From Dromiciops gliroides (lineage: Eukaryota; Chordata; Mammalia; Microbiotheria; Microbiotheriidae): DNA of 64,000 nucleotides. Position 1 is the first letter of the stretch, and the number at the start of each line of letters is the position of its first letter. Shown in pieces: positions 12,481 through 23,394 of this stretch. The stretch covers positions 641,078,306 to 641,142,305 of the forward strand of contig NC_057863.1 of the NCBI RefSeq assembly GCF_019393635.1, given 5' to 3'. The translations under genes and the position numbers were made by a program. The notes under the pieces were generated by a model, which saw only the letters and a program-made list of their open reading frames with translations, had not been told where the DNA came from and did no database searches.

Positions 12481-12566
12481 CTTCCTCTATAAGCAATCCA
12501 GCTGAGTAAGCGTTAGTCTGCCATGCTTAGGGAATAAAAACAGCTGCCAGTTAAACCACCCTTTAA

Positions 12567-12715
12567 GGGCAGCTAGGTGGTGCTGCAGTGGATAGAGCAC
12601 CAGCCCTAGAGTCAGTAGGACCTGAGTTCAAATTTGACCTCAGACACTTGACACTTATTATCTATGTGACCTTGGGCAAGTCACTTAACCTCAATTGCCT
12701 CCCAATAAAAAAAAT
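12567..12715 (+). mobile_element. tRNA/CORE SINE
   Basis: Slightly diverged copy with a 3-bp insertion in the head (ggtgctgcagtgg). Confidence 0.9.
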
Positions 12716-12752
12716 TTTTTAATTAAAATTTTTTTAAAAAGAGTACATTACA

Positions 12753-12900
12753 GGGGGCAGCTAGGTGGCACAGTGGATAAAGCACCAGCCCTGGATTCAG
12801 GAGGACCTGAGTTCAAATCTGGCCTCAGACACTTGACACTTACTAGTTGTGTGACCCTGGGCAAGTCACTTAACCCCCATTGCCCCAACAAACAAAAAAA
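12753..12900 (+). mobile_element. young tRNA/CORE SINE
   Basis: Flanked by gagtacattaca (12741-12752, 12901-12912). Confidence 0.95.
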
Positions 12901-12904
12901 GAGT

Positions 12905-13075
12905 ACATTACAAGTATTATCTCATTCGATTCTCAGCCCAACCCTGTAAGGTGGGTGCTATGTTTACAAAGTCGGACATAGACTCAGAAATGCCCATTAC
13001 TGTCAGTGGTAAGATTGGAACCCAGGTCTTGCTAACTCAAGTCCAGTACCCTTTCCACTCCATCAGATGGCTGCC
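12905..13075 (-). mobile_element. MIR
   Basis: Antisense: tattatctcattcgattctc, ggtaagattggaacccaggt. Confidence 0.7.
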
Positions 13076-13174
13076 TAGGGGAACTCCTTGGTGATTAGAC
13101 AACAGGCCCTGCCCTCTCAGGCAGCCTCTTGGCAATGAGACAATAGGGACTTACTTTCTACTCTAAACTAACAA

Positions 13175-13372
13175 GAGAGGCAATCTAGCACAGTGTCGAG
13201 GGCATGGGATTTGGCATCCGAGGGCCAAAGCCCAGCCCTGCCGCTCAGTAGCTAGCTGTGTAACTTTGGGCAAGTCAATTCAATTCTCTGGAACTCAATT
13301 TCCTTATCTATAAAATGAAGATAGCAGAAGAGATGACCTCTATGGTCCCTATCAGCCATAAATCTCCCAGCC
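13175..13372 (+). mobile_element. MIR-class SINE
   Basis: tgtgtaactttgggcaagtc, aatttccttatctataaaat. Confidence 0.7.
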
Positions 13373-13388
13373 TGTAAACTTCAAAGGC

Positions 13389-13948
13389 CAGATGAGCTGG
13401 GAAAACGCTGGCTTGTGCCTACCTGAGAAAGGCAAGGAGAGGGTAGGGCAACCCTGGCATGACTCAGGGCCCGGGCATAGGAGAAATGGCCTCTGCCTAC
13501 CTGAGGAAGGACAGGAAGGGGTAGGCCAACGCTGGCATGACTCAGGGCCCGGGCATAGGAGAAATGGCCTCTGCCTACCTGAGGAAGGACAGGAAGGGGT
13601 AGGCCAACGCTGGCATGACTCAGGGCCCGGGCATAGGAGAAATGGCCTCTGCCTACCTGAGGAAGGACAGGAAGGGGTAGGCCAACGCTGGCATGACTCA
13701 GGGCCCGGGCATAGGAGAAATGGCCTCTGCCTACCTGAGGAAGGACAGGAAGGGGTAGGCCAACCCTGGCATGACTCAGGGCCCGGGCATAGGAGAAATG
13801 GCCTCTGCCTACCTGAGGAAGGACAGGAAGGGGTAGGCCAACGCTGGCATGACTCAGGGCCCGGGCATAGGAGAAATGGCCTCTGCCTACCTGAGGAAGG
13901 ACAGGAAGGGATAGGCCAATGCTGGCATGACTCAGGGCTCTTCCATGC
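13389..13948. repeat. 78-bp minisatellite in AGRN intron 2
   Basis: About seven head-to-tail units; the marker gactcagggcccgggcatag recurs at 13461, 13539, 13617, 13695, 13773 and 13851, exactly 78 bp apart, with a diverged unit at each end. Central units differ by only one or two bases. Because 78 is divisible by three, long frames stay open on both strands without implying a protein. Each unit contains TGACTCA, the AP-1 consensus. Confidence 0.97.
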
Positions 13949-14227
13949 TCCTGAGGGGCACCCACCCCACCCCACTAGCACACATTCTGGCCGCTGGTCA
14001 CAAGGACTGTTCATCCCAGTGACTGAGTCACACTGACGTTTGCCCCAACCTTGCATCAGTGCCATCATCCAAACCCAGGGTTAATTAGTCATTTGCTCTT
14101 TTGGACTTTGGCCCCTGGGCAGAGAGGTAGTTCTGTCTAGTCCTGCTCCATCTTCTCTTCCTCCTCCCATCCTCAAAGCTCTGTCCTATATCCTCTTGTC
14201 TCCACGCACTGGCTCCTCCATCTCATA

Positions 14228-14415
14228 GGACCCCAGTTGGAAAGAGCCTTAGAGATCATCAGTGTCAAAGACCCTCATTTTCAAAGGAGGAAATTGAGGC
14301 ACAGACCTATCAAATGAGCCTGCTTAGGGTCAAAGGGCTGGCACGTATCTGAGGGGGGATTTGAACCCAAGTCTTCCTGATTCTCGAGCCTTATCGGCTA
14401 TGCCAAGCAGCCTCT
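14228..14415 (-). mobile_element. MIR-class SINE
   Basis: Antisense: aggaggaaattgaggcacag, ggatttgaacccaagtcttc. Confidence 0.75.
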
Positions 14416-14603
14416 CATCTAGTCATCTAGTCCCAGGGTTTCATCTTTAAGTAACAATGGCCAAATTCCTCCTTCCCAGTCCCAGCCCCTCCCCAGAGCT
14501 TCAGTCCTCGGCTTTCCAGCTGCCTTCTGGGTACCACAGAGATCATGACCAGCCAGCACCTCCAATTCAAGGCCTTCTGTCCCGGCTCAGCCTCTTCCCC
14601 TTT

Positions 14604-14645
14604 AGAGCTGCCCTCAAAAAAATAAATAAATAAAGAGCTGCCCTC
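14604..14645 (+). mobile_element. A-tail-only insertion with target duplication
   Basis: agagctgccctc occurs at 14604-14615 and 14634-14645 around an 18-bp A-rich insert (aaaaaaataaataaataa). Confidence 0.6.
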
Positions 14646-14930
14646 CTGTCTCTCTCCTCACCACCATTTGCCGCTAACACCCACCCCCCATCCCATACAC
14701 AGGCTCAAAGTGCTGTCGAAGGCAAAGATCTGGATTTAGAACCAAAAAGATTCAGGTCCAAATGCCCAAGACTGGGCAAGCTACTTCTCACCTATAAGAC
14801 AAAGGGCTCAATTCAACAAGCATGTACGTGCTTAAAACGGGCTAGGCCTGGGGAGGCAGCAACAGGCAGGCCCTGACCACAGGGACCTTACATCCTACAC
14901 ATACTCAGGTGGAGAAAAGAAAGTCTTTTT

Positions 14931-15088
14931 TTTGTTTTTTGTTTTTTTTTTTAGTGAGGCAATTGGGGTTAAGCGACTTGCCCAGGGTCACACAGCTAGT
15001 AAGTGTTAAGTGTCTGAGGTCGGATTTGAACTCAGGTACTCCTGAATCCAGGACCGGTGCTTTATCCACTGCGCCACCTAGCTGCCCC
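14931..15088 (-). mobile_element. young tRNA/CORE SINE
   Basis: Antisense, flanked by gaaagtcttttt (14919-14930, 15089-15100). Confidence 0.95.
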
Positions 15089-15189
15089 GAAAGTCTTTTT
15101 TAAAAATATTTTTATCAGGCCTCATGATTTTTCCTGGATAGAGGGAATTTCATCTTCCAGTGAAGGTTGTCATCCCCTTTACAACTTAT

Positions 15190-15420
15190 AATCTTGTTTT
15201 CTCCTCAAATATTTTATATTTTCCCAATTACATGTACAAGGCTTTTCACTTTTTTCTTAAATTTTGAGTTCCAAATTCTTTCTTTCCCTCCCTTCTTCCC
15301 CTCCTCCCTCATTGAGAAGGCAAGCAATTTGATGTGGGTTATGCCTGTGCAGTCATGCAAAACATATTTTCATATTAGTCATGTACAACTTATCTAAAGA
15401 ATTGCTTGGAACAATAAAAA
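15190..15420 (-). mobile_element. short L1 3' end, antisense
   Basis: gagttccaaattctttcttt and attgagaaggcaagcaattt match the other antisense L1 tails in the window. Confidence 0.8.
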
Positions 15421-15421
15421 A

Positions 15422-15532
15422 ATGAAGTGATCTGCCCAAAGATCCCGTAGCAAGTATGGGTCAGAAGTGAGACTTGAACCCAGGGCTTTCTGGATCTGAG
15501 GCCAGCTCTCTATCCACTAAACAATACTTCCG
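15422..15532 (-). mobile_element. MIR-class SINE
   Basis: Antisense: gagacttgaacccagggctt, ctctctatccactaaacaat. Confidence 0.65.
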
Positions 15533-15940
15533 CTCATATTTCCATCACTTATTAATAACATCTGGGAGTTATTTTAGACCAGCTCTGTGATTCCCTTGAC
15601 ATAGGGAGCCACTACCAAAGATTTCCACCACCTCATAACACTCATCATTTCCAGGGGTACCCCACACCATCTTGTCTTTCCCCTTCACTTTCCCCTTCTG
15701 TTGAGATGAAGGGCCACCAGGCCTTCAAGTAAGCAGGCTCACTAGATGTCTCTGTGCCTCAGCTCCTCCCCTGTCTTAGCATCAGCCTTGCCTCCACACC
15801 CTGCAGTCCCCTAGCACTGCTATCTTAGCTCCCTATGTATCCTGAAAACCTCTAGGCCTTGCCATCTTCCCTACCGTGGCATCCTTAGGACTCGGCGACT
15901 TTCTGCCCTATAGGGAAATATTCCTTTCTAAGTTCTCCCC
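15533..15940. other. AGRN intron, unique DNA
   Basis: Possibly diverged LINE sequence; nothing I can name. Confidence 0.35.
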
Positions 15941-15944
15941 TCCC

Positions 15945-16035
15945 GCCCCAGCTGGAGGGAGCTCCTGGAAACAAGGACCATCTCAATTCTCCCCAGTGCT
16001 CAGCACAAGGTCGGTTATTCATTCATTCACTGCTG
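15945..16035 (+). mobile_element. possible L2 3' tail
   Basis: aaacaaggaccatctcaatt, cccagtgctcagcacaagg and attcattcattc are L2-tail-like but short. Confidence 0.4.
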
Positions 16036-16374
16036 TGCAAACACAAAGTAATTTCCAAAGGGGGGAGAGAAATGAACAGCTTGGGGAGGGGGCCAGACAT
16101 CCCCCCACCCCCATGGCACCTGGGCAGAGGAGAAGAGGAGGTGTCTGTTAAGGTGGGGAGGTGGGGGAGAGACAGCCTGTTCAAAGGCATGGAGGTAGGA
16201 AAAGAGTGTCCCATAGAGGAAATAGCTAGAAAGGAAGGATAATGCTAAAAGGGGAGGCAATGTGAAATTCAAGAGCAGAAAGGTGAGGGAGAGGCAGATT
16301 GTGGACCACTTTCAGTGGAGAGTTTGTATTATCCCAGCTAAGCTCTCAGATTCCCTCCAGCTCTAAAATCCTAT

Positions 16375-16745
16375 GAGGCTGCGATCTCTGACCCTTCCCT
16401 CTCTCTCCCTCCCCCCAACATCCAATCAGCCCATGGACACTCTCCCATCTGTCCCTCTACACCCTCCCATCTCTTCTCACCGGGATTACTGCAATGGCCT
16501 TGACTTCCTTCCTTCTGTATCCCCGCTCTCCAGCCCATCCCTTCGCCCAGCTGCCAAACCCCTAAGGTATGAGAGGTGACTGGGTCACTCTTCTGCTCCA
16601 GAACCTTAAATGGCTCCCAGGCACAGAAAAAATAAAGCCCGAACTCCTCTGTCTGGGGCCTCCTTTAGAGCCATCCACACAATGGCCCAACTTCCCCATG
16701 TCACTTCAACAATTATCAAGTGCCTACTAACTACATCAAAACTGG
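16375..16745 (+). mobile_element. L2/CR1-clade LINE fragment
   Basis: cgggattactgcaatggcct, gtcactcttctgctccagaa and aatggctcccaggcacagaa follow the C-terminal ORF2 region of L2/CR1 LINEs. Confidence 0.65.
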
Positions 16746-16894
16746 GCAACAGAGAGCCACAGGTGAATAACAATTAGATCCCTCCCTCAGGAAAGTTACA
16801 ACCTGACGCCGATGGATGGGGAAGAATTCACGGACTTCAATAACTGGGATAGAGGCAAAAATGCTCTTAATTTATCTTGTGTAATCATTTATTT

Positions 16895-17135
16895 ATCTGA
16901 GAGGCAGTGCAGAGAACCAGCCCGGAAGCCAGAAAGACCTGGGTTCAAGGTCTGCCTCTGACCCATCCTGGTAGAGTGACTTTGGACAGGTCACCTAACT
17001 TTGCAGCACCGCTCTAGGCAACTCTTAGAGAGGACATTGACCGGCCCTGAGAGAAGGTGTGGTCCTTGTGGAAGAGATTGAGGGTTTCATTAGTAAGGCA
17101 TTTAATAAATGGTTGTGGATTGACTAATAGAATAC
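16895..17135 (+). mobile_element. older SINE with L2-like end
   Basis: agacctgggttcaaggtctg, gactttggacaggtcaccta, ending tttaataaatggttgtggat. Confidence 0.6.
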
Positions 17136-17139
17136 AAGA

Positions 17140-18365
17140 CCACTCCCCTTTGTGCCCATGGAGGGAAAGGCTCTCCATCGGCCAGGCTGGTCTCTTTCCC
17201 ACTGACCCCTAAGTCCTTCCTTATGCCCACCAATCTCCTTGCCTTGTCCTAATCTTCCCCATAATTCTAGACCCACAAAGCCCTCTGGGATCTCTCTGGA
17301 TTACTGCCCCCGGCCCGTGACTGTGAGCTCCCACATACTGTGAGGGAGCGCCCTATGATCAAGGGGTCCGTTTCTCCTCTGTCTCCCCAACTCTCCTTCC
17401 CACGGGCCTGGACTCAGAGACTGTGCTGGGATGAAGCTTCAGGATCCAGGAGGCTGAGAACTCTTCCTTTCTCCCTGGACGGGAAGACCTACAGACCTTT
17501 GGGGAGGCTCAGCTTCCCCCACGGTCCTCGCTGGCCCAGACTGACCCCGCCACGCTCTTAGCCACAACATCACCCACTCCCTTTCCTTCCTGCCCCTCAA
17601 CCCTCATCCTCCCAGACAGGGAGGTTGGCCACACGAGGAAAATGGGTGTGATGAGGAACGCCAGGGGTAGCACAGCTGTCCCCAGGCCACAGGAACCCAG
17701 GCTAGGGGAGCTGAAGGCCACCCACCCTCACCCACCCTGGAGAAAGCAGAGTCTGTTGGGAAAGAGGACGCTGGACCTTCATTCTGGTCCTCAGTCCCTG
17801 CCCCCACCCCCTTAGCAGCCAGACATCTGGAAAGAAGTGAAGCTCGCCCCCACCCCCGACCTCCACAAGGCCCGGCAGGGGGACGGAGCTCTTTCCTCCT
17901 CACTTGTCCCCTCGTTGGAGTCCCTTCTCTGCCCAGGGCTTGGGAGGGCATGCCCCCAGAAAGAGAAGAGAACTGGGCCAAAGACGGGGGCGGGGTCAAG
18001 AGGCAGGGGAAGGGAAGGTTGAGCTCTGGGCCCTGGATTCCAGGGGGGCCCTCCCCCAGAGGCCTCATCCCCACACAGTTCAAAGCAGGAACAGAAAGGG
18101 AAGGAATGGGAAATCACCACTCCCACCCCCCTGTGGAGAGGAAGCCCCTCCCCACATCCCCACTGAGGGCACATCCCCTCCCAGACCAAAGGGGAAGGAC
18201 ATGGGACAAGGGCTGGGGGACATCAGGCTGCTCCCACGGTCTCTGAGCCCTCATCCCCTGTCCCATTTTCCTGGTGAAGTTCCCAGCCCTGGGGGCGGCC
18301 GCCTCTGTACTGTCCTGGGCCCCGAGGCAGACAGGATCTTGGGGGTCAGAGGTCCAATCTCCTTA
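17140..18365. other. AGRN intron, unique DNA
   Basis: No repeat or exon recognised; moderately GC-rich. Confidence 0.45.
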
Positions 18366-18366
18366 C

Positions 18367-18590
18367 TTGTTGTGTTCAGTCATGTCTGTCTCTCTGTGAC
18401 CCCATTGGGGGTTTTCTTGGCAGATACTGAAGCCGTTTGCCATTTCCTTCTCCAGCTCATTTTACAGATGAGGAAACTGAGGCAGACAGGGTGAAGTGAC
18501 TTGCCCAGGGTCATACAGCTAGTGTCTGAGGCTACATTTAAATTCAGGTCTGACTCCAGGCCCAGCCTTCCGCCCACCTCACCATAGAAA
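18367..18590 (-). mobile_element. MAR1-type SINE
   Basis: Antisense copy: cccattgggggttttcttgg, gccatttccttctccagctc, then the CORE and tRNA-like head. Confidence 0.78.
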
Positions 18591-18599
18591 CTGAAGTAT

Positions 18600-18672
18600 A
18601 GGGAGGAAAGGTGACTTGCCCAGGGGCACACAGCTAGTAAGTATCTGAGACAGGATTCAAACTCCAGGTTTT
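18600..18672 (-). mobile_element. MIR-class fragment
   Basis: Antisense: tgacttgcccaggggcacac. Confidence 0.65.
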
Positions 18673-18944
18673 CAACTAAGGAATAGACCCGTGGGCCCCA
18701 AGTACAGAAATCTCACCACCACACAATGCTGTAGCCAAAACCTCCTTCCACTGGGCTAGGGGTGGGGGGAAGGCCACAGGAGGAGGGAAGATCACTCCCT
18801 TGGGACCTCTCCCTTGATGTCAGGCCTCAGGGTTCAAGGCCCTGCTTCTCCTTCCCCCATTCCAAAGGACAGACAAGACAGCCTGCCCAATACATTCACC
18901 CCAGGACTCTGCCCTGAGGGGAGAGTTCAAGGGATACCACACAG

Positions 18945-19400
18945 CTGCCAACGCAGGTCCCTCTCCAACTCAGGACACTCCAAAAGCTCCCTGTGCCTCT
19001 GTTTGGCATTCAAGGCCCTTTATCGCTCCCCTTCAAGGACGGTGTGTCTGCTCCAGTCAAAGTGGCCTTTTTGCTGCTCCTCACAAGGTACTCTATCTCC
19101 CCCCTCCACACCTTTGTCTTGGCTGTGCCCCATACCTAGAGTACACTCACTCCTCACTTCTGCCTTGTGTCATCTGCCACTTCCATAAAAACCCAGGTCA
19201 AACACCTCCTCCTGATGCCCCGGATACAAACGGCGTCCCCACCAAATTACCTGCTAATGACTTTGCAATGTTCTACATATTTATCTATGTGCTCCACACT
19301 TCCCCCTGGTCAACTGTAAGGTCCTGCAGGGCAGGGCCTGCTCCCTTTCTGCCTGGCAGAGATCTGGCTGCTACGAAGTGTTTGCTCCTTGACTGAGGGA
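18945..19400 (+). mobile_element. L2/CR1-clade LINE 3' fragment
   Basis: gcattcaaggccctttatcg, aaaacccaggtcaaacacct and aactgtaaggtcctgcaggg match the end of ORF2 and the 3' UTR of L2/CR1 LINEs. Confidence 0.65.
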
Positions 19401-19484
19401 AGCAGATGGGATACAACCTCTTCATCCTGTCTCTCCCTCCAGTTACGTGACTCGAGCCCCTTCCTCTTCTTGACCTCAGCAAGG

Positions 19485-19725
19485 GTGCTGCAGTGATGGG
19501 CTTGGGAGTCAATAGGACCTGGGTTCAAATTCCGCCTCTGAGACACAAACTGTGTGACTATGGGCGGATCACTCGGCTGTACTGAGCCCCGCTTTAACAG
19601 TACAGCAGAGAGAGAGAGTGCTGCTTCCAGAGAGGGGGGACCTGGGTTCAAATCCTGCCTGTCACTGGGCATGGGAAAAATCAGAGAATTGGACCAGACG
19701 GCCTGAGCAGCTTCCTAGTGGGTCC
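19485..19725 (+). mobile_element. older tRNA-derived SINE pieces
   Basis: gacctgggttcaaattccgc and gacctgggttcaaatcctgc, two B-box-like words about 130 bp apart. Confidence 0.55.
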
Positions 19726-19744
19726 CTTGGGAGACTCCAAAAAA

Positions 19745-19989
19745 GATAATAATAGCTAACTTTATACAACACTTTTAAGGCTTGGCAAAGTTTTATCTCA
19801 TGGGAGCCTCACAACCTTGGGAGGCGGGTGCTACTATTTTCTCCATTTTGTAGATGAGGAAATTGAGGCAGGCAGTAGTTAATCAGCTTGCCCAGGATCA
19901 CAGAGCCAGCAAGTGTCAGAGGCTGGATGTGAACTCTGGTCCTCCTGATCCTAGGCCTGACATTCTATCCACTGAGCCACCCAGTCACC
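19745..19989 (-). mobile_element. MIR, near full length
   Basis: Antisense: ataataatagctaactttat, tgtagatgaggaaattgagg, ctatccactgagccaccca. Confidence 0.85.
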
Positions 19990-20030
19990 TTAGGTAACAG
20001 ATCTGAAGTGTGGTATAAAAGTCCTACATA

Positions 20031-20178
20031 GGGGGCGGCTAGGTGGCGCAGTGAATAAAGCACCGGCCCTGGATTCAGGAGTTCCTGAGTTCAAATCCGG
20101 CCTTAGACACTTGAAACTTACTGGCTGTGTGACCCTGGGCAAGTCACTTAACCCCCGTTGTCCCGCAAAAAAAAAAAA
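20031..20178 (+). mobile_element. young tRNA/CORE SINE
   Basis: Flanked by aaagtcctacat / aaagtcctatgt. Confidence 0.94.
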
Positions 20179-20311
20179 AAAGTCCTATGTAAATGTTGGC
20201 TCTTATTATTATGAGGGGAACAGTGCTACCACACACCTCTCCACAGGGAGGGATCCCATCTCAGCTTCCCAGGATCCCAGAATCCTCCTTTCCTCTTAAG
20301 CAAAACTGGTC

Positions 20312-20560
20312 TAAGGCATCTGCAGAACTAGAAGGGACCTCAGTCATCTCCCCCTCCCCCATCCCCCAGATTAAGAAACTGAGTCTCCGAGTGGAAGAAA
20401 GACTTGTCCAAGGTCACATCGCAAAGGTAGCAAGCAGTGGGATCAGAATTCGAACCTAGGTCCTCTGAGAAGCAGTGTTGTAGAGTAGGAGGGAGTACTG
20501 GGTAGATGGTCCCTGTTGGGAGACCTTGGGAAAGTCTCTATACAGGTTTGAGATTATTTA
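20312..20560 (-). mobile_element. MIR-class SINE pair
   Basis: Antisense piece with caaggtcacatcgcaaaggt and cagaattcgaacctaggtcc, then a short sense piece (gaccttgggaaagtctct). Confidence 0.6.
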
Positions 20561-20564
20561 GCTC

Positions 20565-21400
20565 TAAATCATGGTCCAGACCACAGTGTTAATTCTACCG
20601 TGATCCTCATTCATTCACATTTATAGTGTTTTCAAGCTTGAGGTCCCCCTCCCCAAAGGGAGCCCCCCCTTCCCAGAGGCTCTGGCTATCCTCCAAACCA
20701 TGCCCCCCCATTAAAAAAAAAAGGAAAAAACAGACAGAATCCACCCCACTCCCATCAAGGCAAGTTGCCCCTGCTCCCTCCCTGACTTTGCTCTGCCTCT
20801 GAACAGGCTCCCCCATCTCAAGCATCTTGTGTTGCTATTTACCTGGTCCCAGCATTCTCATCTCCCAGGAGCAAGCTTTCCCAGAGAAGAGATGCAGGTC
20901 CCATTCCCACCCCGGCCCTGCCCCCACCCAGCCTGGCCCTCACAGCTGCCTGATACAAGCTGCTCCCTCCCCACCCCCCACCTCCCCAAAGGGAGGCACA
21001 GCCCCATGGGGACAGTGCTTCCGTTTAGACATCCCCAGGGAGGGCAGGGAGCCTGGCTTGCCAACGTCACAACATCCCAGGCCCCTGACCTCCAGTCGGA
21101 TCTGGAATTCGGAGCGTCAGCAAGGCCAATGGGGGTGGGGACCGTCTAGAGAGGATGAGGTCAGGGCCAGAAAGGGCCAAAGAAAATTTCTCGGTCGCCC
21201 AGAAAAGCAACAGAACTTTTGACAGTGGGGGTGGGCAGGCATGGATGGGCATCATGACCCACCACCCCACTGCCCTCTCTCCAACAAGAAGCGATAACCC
21301 GCCACAAGAGGCTCCAGGTCCTCCCTGGCCCTCAGAGTGGGTCACCCAGAAGACAGAAGTGGAGGACAGAGACAGAGGCGCACCCAGCACCCATCCCGTG
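20565..21400. other. AGRN intron next to exon 2
   Basis: Unique, no young SINE within 1.2 kb of the exon. Confidence 0.45.
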
Positions 21401-21405
21401 CTCAC

Positions 21406-21667
21406 CTTCCACACAGTGTTCCACCTCCTCCAGGTTGCGAAGCGTGATGCGCATGAGGCTGGAATTCAACATCAGCTCGTTCTTATGTGCTGGCCACAGG
21501 TAGCGTGGGGCTGGGTTCACAAAGAAGATCCGGGTGTCCCCGGTGGACACCTGATTGTCACAAATGAGTGGGTCTCCAAAGCCACCAATCACCACTTTGT
21601 TCCCACCGTCAAGGAGGATCTCATGGGTAACCACCTCTTTGCCCTTAAGGTACCGCCAGACACGAAC
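21406..21667 (-). CDS. AGRN: agrin exon 2 (rest of NtA domain)
   Basis: The exon is 262 nt, preceded by a CCCCAG acceptor and followed by a GTGAGC donor after GTG GAA G, so it leaves phase 1. The translation contains [16 protein letters not shown], then [37 protein letters not shown] and [20 protein letters not shown], which is the conserved laminin-binding NtA domain and nearly matches other vertebrate agrins. It forms a continuous frame with exon 1 across a 4.1-kb intron. The NtA-encoding first exons belong to the secreted form; the transmembrane form uses another first exon, which I did not find here. The next exon (end of NtA linker and first follistatin module) is not visible in the 21.4 kb to the left and probably lies beyond the window. 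Confidence 0.97.
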
Positions 21668-22439
21668 CTGGGGAGGGAATGAATGGCAGAGTCTAGTCAG
21701 AAGAGGGATCTAGGGGCTGGCAGATCAAATACCCAAGCTTTCCCTTCCACACGGAGGCTGCAGAGGCCAAGAGAGAAGCCTGGCCCCCTGGTTTCTCCAC
21801 GCTGACGTTGTGGGACCTGGGGCCAAGGCCGTCTGCCATGCCTGACCCTCACCTCCACTTCCTATCATCCCACACCTCCTTTAAGCACCCCTTTGCCTCC
21901 TCATCCTAGGTAAAGCCTTTCCAGCTCTCCCGGTTATTATTTCCTCTTCACTTCAGTCCACCTGGTTCCCCAGCAGAGGAACCATTAGTTTTCATCTCCA
22001 GTAGATGCTGGAATGAAGTAGAATCCCCCTACCTTTTTCCAGGCCTGTTTCTTACCTCCTCAAAGGGAGACACGTTGACTGACCCCTCAGAAATCACAGG
22101 GCTTCTCTGTGAGCTGGAAGGTGCCCCTGACTTGGGCAGGGACCTCTGCCTGTCTCACTTTAGCCCTCATACTTGACACTCTCTATCTTCCTACTCCCAT
22201 CTGTACCCCCCCCTCCCAGGACTAGAGCTGAAGGGTCCCTCCCCGCTCCAAAGCACTCATCTCCCAAAGGCATGCATGCATAAGAACACAGCAGGAAGGC
22301 TCATACATGTATTATGAGCCATAGACCTATGGGTAAAGAGAGAAGCATGTCACACACATACACATGCTGGATGTGGCCACCTAGGGAGCTCTCAGAATAA
22401 TAACTATAGCCACAAGAGGTAGGTGCTATAGCTACTATA

Positions 22440-22628
22440 TATCATATTCCTCCTGTGTGAAATGAGAGGATGGGATTAGATGACCTCTAGCATTCCTCTC
22501 AGCTCTAAATCTATAAACCTAAAATTTAGGCAAGGCCACACAGTTTACAAGTGTCAAAAGTGGGATTTGAACCCAGAACTTCCTGGCTGAGTCCTAACAT
22601 TCAGTCTACTGTCCACACTACTTCTGAA
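22440..22628. mobile_element. MIR-class pieces in AGRN intron 1
   Basis: Sense tail (gacctctagcattcctctc, cagctctaaatctataaacc) next to an antisense piece (gggatttgaacccagaactt). Confidence 0.65.
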
Positions 22629-23204
22629 CCTCCAGGTACTCCCCAGAATGCCCCTCAACAGCCTTTGTTCCTCAGTGTTATTTCTACCATTTGGGGCCTG
22701 AGCTGAGCCCCTGGTCTCCTCCAATCCCCAACCCCTTCCCTAAACAAAGGAAACCTTTTAACAGGTTAGAGTGGCCTCAAAGGTAGACACCCAATGTAGA
22801 AAAACAGAGCCTTCCCCATCAGCCCAGCTGCTCTCTCAGGCCTGGCCTGAGAGCCAAATACTTCAAACTCCCATAAGGGGCTCCCCCTTTTCCCTCCCAG
22901 GGTGAGGCTAGTCCACCACCTCCCCGGATCCCTGCCCCTGCCCACTCAGAGGGCCAAGCCACCTACTCTTAAGGGGGCCCTGATTTCTCATTCTGAAGGG
23001 GGACTGGCCCATTCTCCCAGAAAAACAGACATTGGACCCAGTCCCTTCTGCTCATATCTGGCCAGGGGCCTGCCTCGAGCCTTTCCCAAGTCCCAGTAAT
23101 GAAACTTCCAGACCCACACCAAAGCCCCCACACTTCCACAGGGATTGGTTTGTGGAAGACATTCAGAACAGCAGGACACAAGACTCCAGAGCCTGTGACA
23201 TGTG

Positions 23205-23392
23205 TGGATAGTGTAATGGACTTGGAGCGAGAAATACATGGGGTCAAATCCAGCCTCAGATTTTTACTGTGTGCCCCTGGACAAGTCACTTTTCGACAAG
23301 CTGTGCCTCAGTTTCCTCCCCTGTAAAATGGGGAGAGGGCTGGATTCAGGGGCCTCTGAGGTACCTTCTGGCTCTAAATCCGTGATGCCATC
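23205..23392 (+). mobile_element. MIR-class SINE in AGRN intron 1
   Basis: ggggtcaaatccagcctcag, cagtttcctcccctgtaaaa, tggctctaaatccgtgatgc. Confidence 0.75.
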
Positions 23393-23394
23393 AC

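Larger units (their letters stand above)
1..21405 (-). other. AGRN: AGRN intron 2 (5' part, runs off the left edge)
   Basis: The intron starts at the exon 2 donor (GTGAGC, 21405) and continues past the window. I looked on the minus strand for the follistatin-type exon expected next (Cys-rich, CRGMLCGFGAVC-like) and for the transmembrane-agrin first exon, and found neither. The content is interspersed repeats, the 78-bp minisatellite and unique DNA, listed separately. Confidence 0.7.

Noticed and set aside
13352-14068. Long open frames on both strands across the 78-bp array
   Set aside because: The period is a multiple of three, so any stop-free frame repeats itself; no start context, splice support or known domain.
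1-21405. Possible agrin exon 3 or transmembrane-agrin first exon
   Set aside because: No Cys-rich follistatin text or the known membrane-anchor text was found on the minus strand.
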